Positions 62,839 to 64,000 of a DNA stretch of 64,000 bases are shown here, piece by piece. The notes under the pieces are model-generated. The model was not told the DNA's origin, searched no databases, and saw only the letters and a list, made by a program, of their open reading frames with translations. This DNA comes from MED-G116 sp038147495. GTDB lineage: Bacteria > Pseudomonadota > Alphaproteobacteria > Puniceispirillales > Puniceispirillaceae. Position 1 is the first letter of the stretch. Each line of letters starts with the position of its first letter. Both the position numbers and the translations under genes were made by a program. The stretch is from contig JAYQTT010000012.1 in the NCBI GenBank assembly GCA_038147495.1, positions 1 to 64,000 on the forward strand. The letters run 5' to 3'.

Positions 62839-63630
62839 ATGAAACATGATTTGCACGGCACATCCATTCATATTGCCACTGGTGGCCGCGACTTTGATCC
62901 AACGGGAAAAGTTGTCGTCCTGATACATGGAAGCGGACAAAATCACCTGACCTGGATTTTACAGGCACGTTATCTTGCCCACCATGGCTTCAGCGTGCTG
63001 GCCCCCGATTTGCCCGGACATGGTCTGTCCAGAGGAAAACCGCTCACCTCGATTGATGAAATGGCGCAGTGGACAATTGATCTGCTTGATGATCTTTCGG
63101 TGGAAACGGCCAGCCTTGTCGGCCATTCGCAAGGTGTGCTGGTCGCACTGGAAGCCGCCGCAAAATTTCCGGATCGCATCTCCTCACTTGGCCTGATTGC
63201 CGGTGCAATGGCCATTCCGGTAAATGATAAGCTTGTTGATATGTCGGAAAATGCGCTCAACAACGCGATCAAACTGATGACCGATTGGGGTCATGGCCCG
63301 CAAGCTCATATGTATGACAACACCCTGCCCGGCCACTCATTTCTCGGCTATGGCCGCAAAGTCATGGACATGAATGAGAAGACGGCTCTGCTTGCTGATT
63401 TAAAAGCCTGCAACGCCTATGAGAACGGCGAGGCCGCAGCGGCCGCCATAAGCCAGCCGACGCTGTGCATTCTAGCGGGCAAGGACAGGATGACGCCAGC
63501 CAAAGCAGGACGGGCAATGGCCGCGGCGATCAAAGACGCCGCAGTAGAAATCATTGCCGATGCCGGGCACTTCCTGCCTGCCGAAGCACCGTTTGAGGTC
63601 AACAAGTCCCTCACCAGATTTTTACAGTAA
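62839..63630 (+). CDS. Alpha/beta hydrolase
   Basis: A 263-residue serine hydrolase. IHGSGQNHLTW near residue 30 is the oxyanion region, LVGHSQGVLVALEAA near 93 the nucleophile elbow, and the histidine is in DAGHFLPAEAPFEV near 245 with the aspartate in LAGKDRMTPAKAG. The substrate is unknown. GGGAGAC stands before ATG 62839. It lies between metY and a 3-hydroxyacyl-CoA dehydrogenase gene on the same strand. Confidence 0.9.
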   Translation: MKHDLHGTSIHIATGGRDFDPTGKVVVLIHGSGQNHLTWILQARYLAHHGFSVLAPDLPGHGLSRGKPLTSIDEMAQWTIDLLDDLSVETASLVGHSQGVLVALEAAAKFPDRISSLGLIAGAMAIPVNDKLVDMSENALNNAIKLMTDWGHGPQAHMYDNTLPGHSFLGYGRKVMDMNEKTALLADLKACNAYENGEAAAAAISQPTLCILAGKDRMTPAKAGRAMAAAIKDAAVEIIADAGHFLPAEAPFEVNKSLTRFLQ

Positions 63631-63684
63631 TATCAGTTACCTGGCTGTATCAAAAGTATAAGATTTTGCAAGAAGGACCGAAAG

Positions 63685-64000
63685 ATGAATAAGCCTCTGT
63701 TCACAAAGATTGCGGTGATTGGTGCTGGCACGATGGGAAGCGGGATCGCCGCGCAAATTGCCAATGCCGGGCACGAGGTCCTTTTGCTTGATCTGCCAGC
63801 CAGACAGCCCGGCGACAAGTCACCAGCCGAGATGGCGATTGACCGCCTGATCGCATCTGACCCACCGCAATTGATGCATAAGAAAAACACGTCATTGATC
63901 ACCACCGGAACGATTGATGGCGATTTTGCCAGCCTTGCCGATTGTGATTGGATTATCGAAGCCGTGGTCGAACGCCTCGATATCAAGAAAGCCCTGTACA
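63685..64000 (+). CDS. 3-hydroxyacyl-CoA dehydrogenase, N-terminal part
   Basis: The first 105 codons of a fatty-acid oxidation enzyme cut by the right edge. The NAD-binding fold starts at once: IAVIGAGTMGSGIAAQIANAGHEV near residue 9 (GxGxMGxGIA), then LLLDLPAR and DWIIEAVVERLDIKKALY near 90, the typical glutamate region. ATG 63685 has AAGGACCG upstream. In alphaproteobacteria the full protein may be a fused hydratase/dehydrogenase of about 700 residues; the length here is not visible. Confidence 0.9.
   Translation, partial: MNKPLFTKIAVIGAGTMGSGIAAQIANAGHEVLLLDLPARQPGDKSPAEMAIDRLIASDPPQLMHKKNTSLITTGTIDGDFASLADCDWIIEAVVERLDIKKALY

Overview
The window reads as a chromosomal segment of a marine alphaproteobacterium. 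The gene set and order (ctaC-ctaD-ctaB-small ORF-ctaG-coxC-surf1-thrC-M16 peptidase; ribF-ileS-lspA-DUF3035; separate tldD and tldE), the alphaproteobacterial type of Fur and the mitochondria-like cytochrome oxidase all point there. A SAR116 / Puniceispirillum-like lineage is my best guess, from protein style and not from any search. Coding density is high, genes often overlap by 4 bases (ATGA), and I see no prophage, transposase, integron or CRISPR array.

Layout. 0-2.3 kb: the N-terminus of a peroxiredoxin and a DsbD/ScsB-type disulfide reductase broken by many single-base indels. 2.4-11.7 kb: yqgE, then, on the minus strand, the aa3-type cytochrome c oxidase locus (ctaC, ctaD, ctaB, a 47-codon CoxF-like gene, ctaG, coxC), an intrinsic terminator, and surf1-thrC-M16 protease; thrC carries a one-base deletion. 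12-21.9 kb: tldD, an MFS exporter, gshA, rsmE, ubiA, a conserved unknown, argC, tldE and a dual-specificity phosphatase. 22-29 kb: a lipid A/Kdo cluster (MsbA-like exporter, family-9 glycosyltransferase, DUF374 acyltransferase, waaA, lpxK, lpxL). 29-40.8 kb: housekeeping genes xseA, purD, tadA, an RluB-type pseudouridine synthase, rsmD, mutL (with the endonuclease motif), a DUF3035 lipoprotein, lspA, ileS and ribF. 41-46.7 kb: mscS, chaC, tRNA-Leu(CAA), a YqaA-like membrane protein, dsbB, coq7, HNH nuclease, carboxylesterase and gluQRS. 46.7-47.2 kb: a 441-base gap with a candidate small RNA and an operator-like palindrome before a frameshifted moaA. 48-53.5 kb: MFS, fur, EamA transporter, pssA, psd and an unknown zincin. 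53.7-57 kb: the most accessory-looking stretch, with a CMD protein, repeat-rich DNA, a secreted three-repeat Ig-like protein, a small unknown and bioY. 57-64 kb: NCS2 purine permease, thiamine diphosphokinase, a truncated HlyD remnant, trmL, an MBL hydrolase, metY, an alpha/beta hydrolase and the start of a 3-hydroxyacyl-CoA dehydrogenase.

How the genes work together: aerobic respiration dominates (oxidase, heme O synthesis, copper insertion, UbiA and Coq7 for ubiquinone). Envelope biogenesis is the second theme (lipid A, phosphatidylethanolamine, LspA, DsbB). The least routine items are the candidate small RNA at 46.86 kb, the indel-riddled DsbD gene, the 98-residue-period secreted protein with its upstream repeats, the HEIIH zincin, and the 13-base repeats that supply the purD ribosome binding site.
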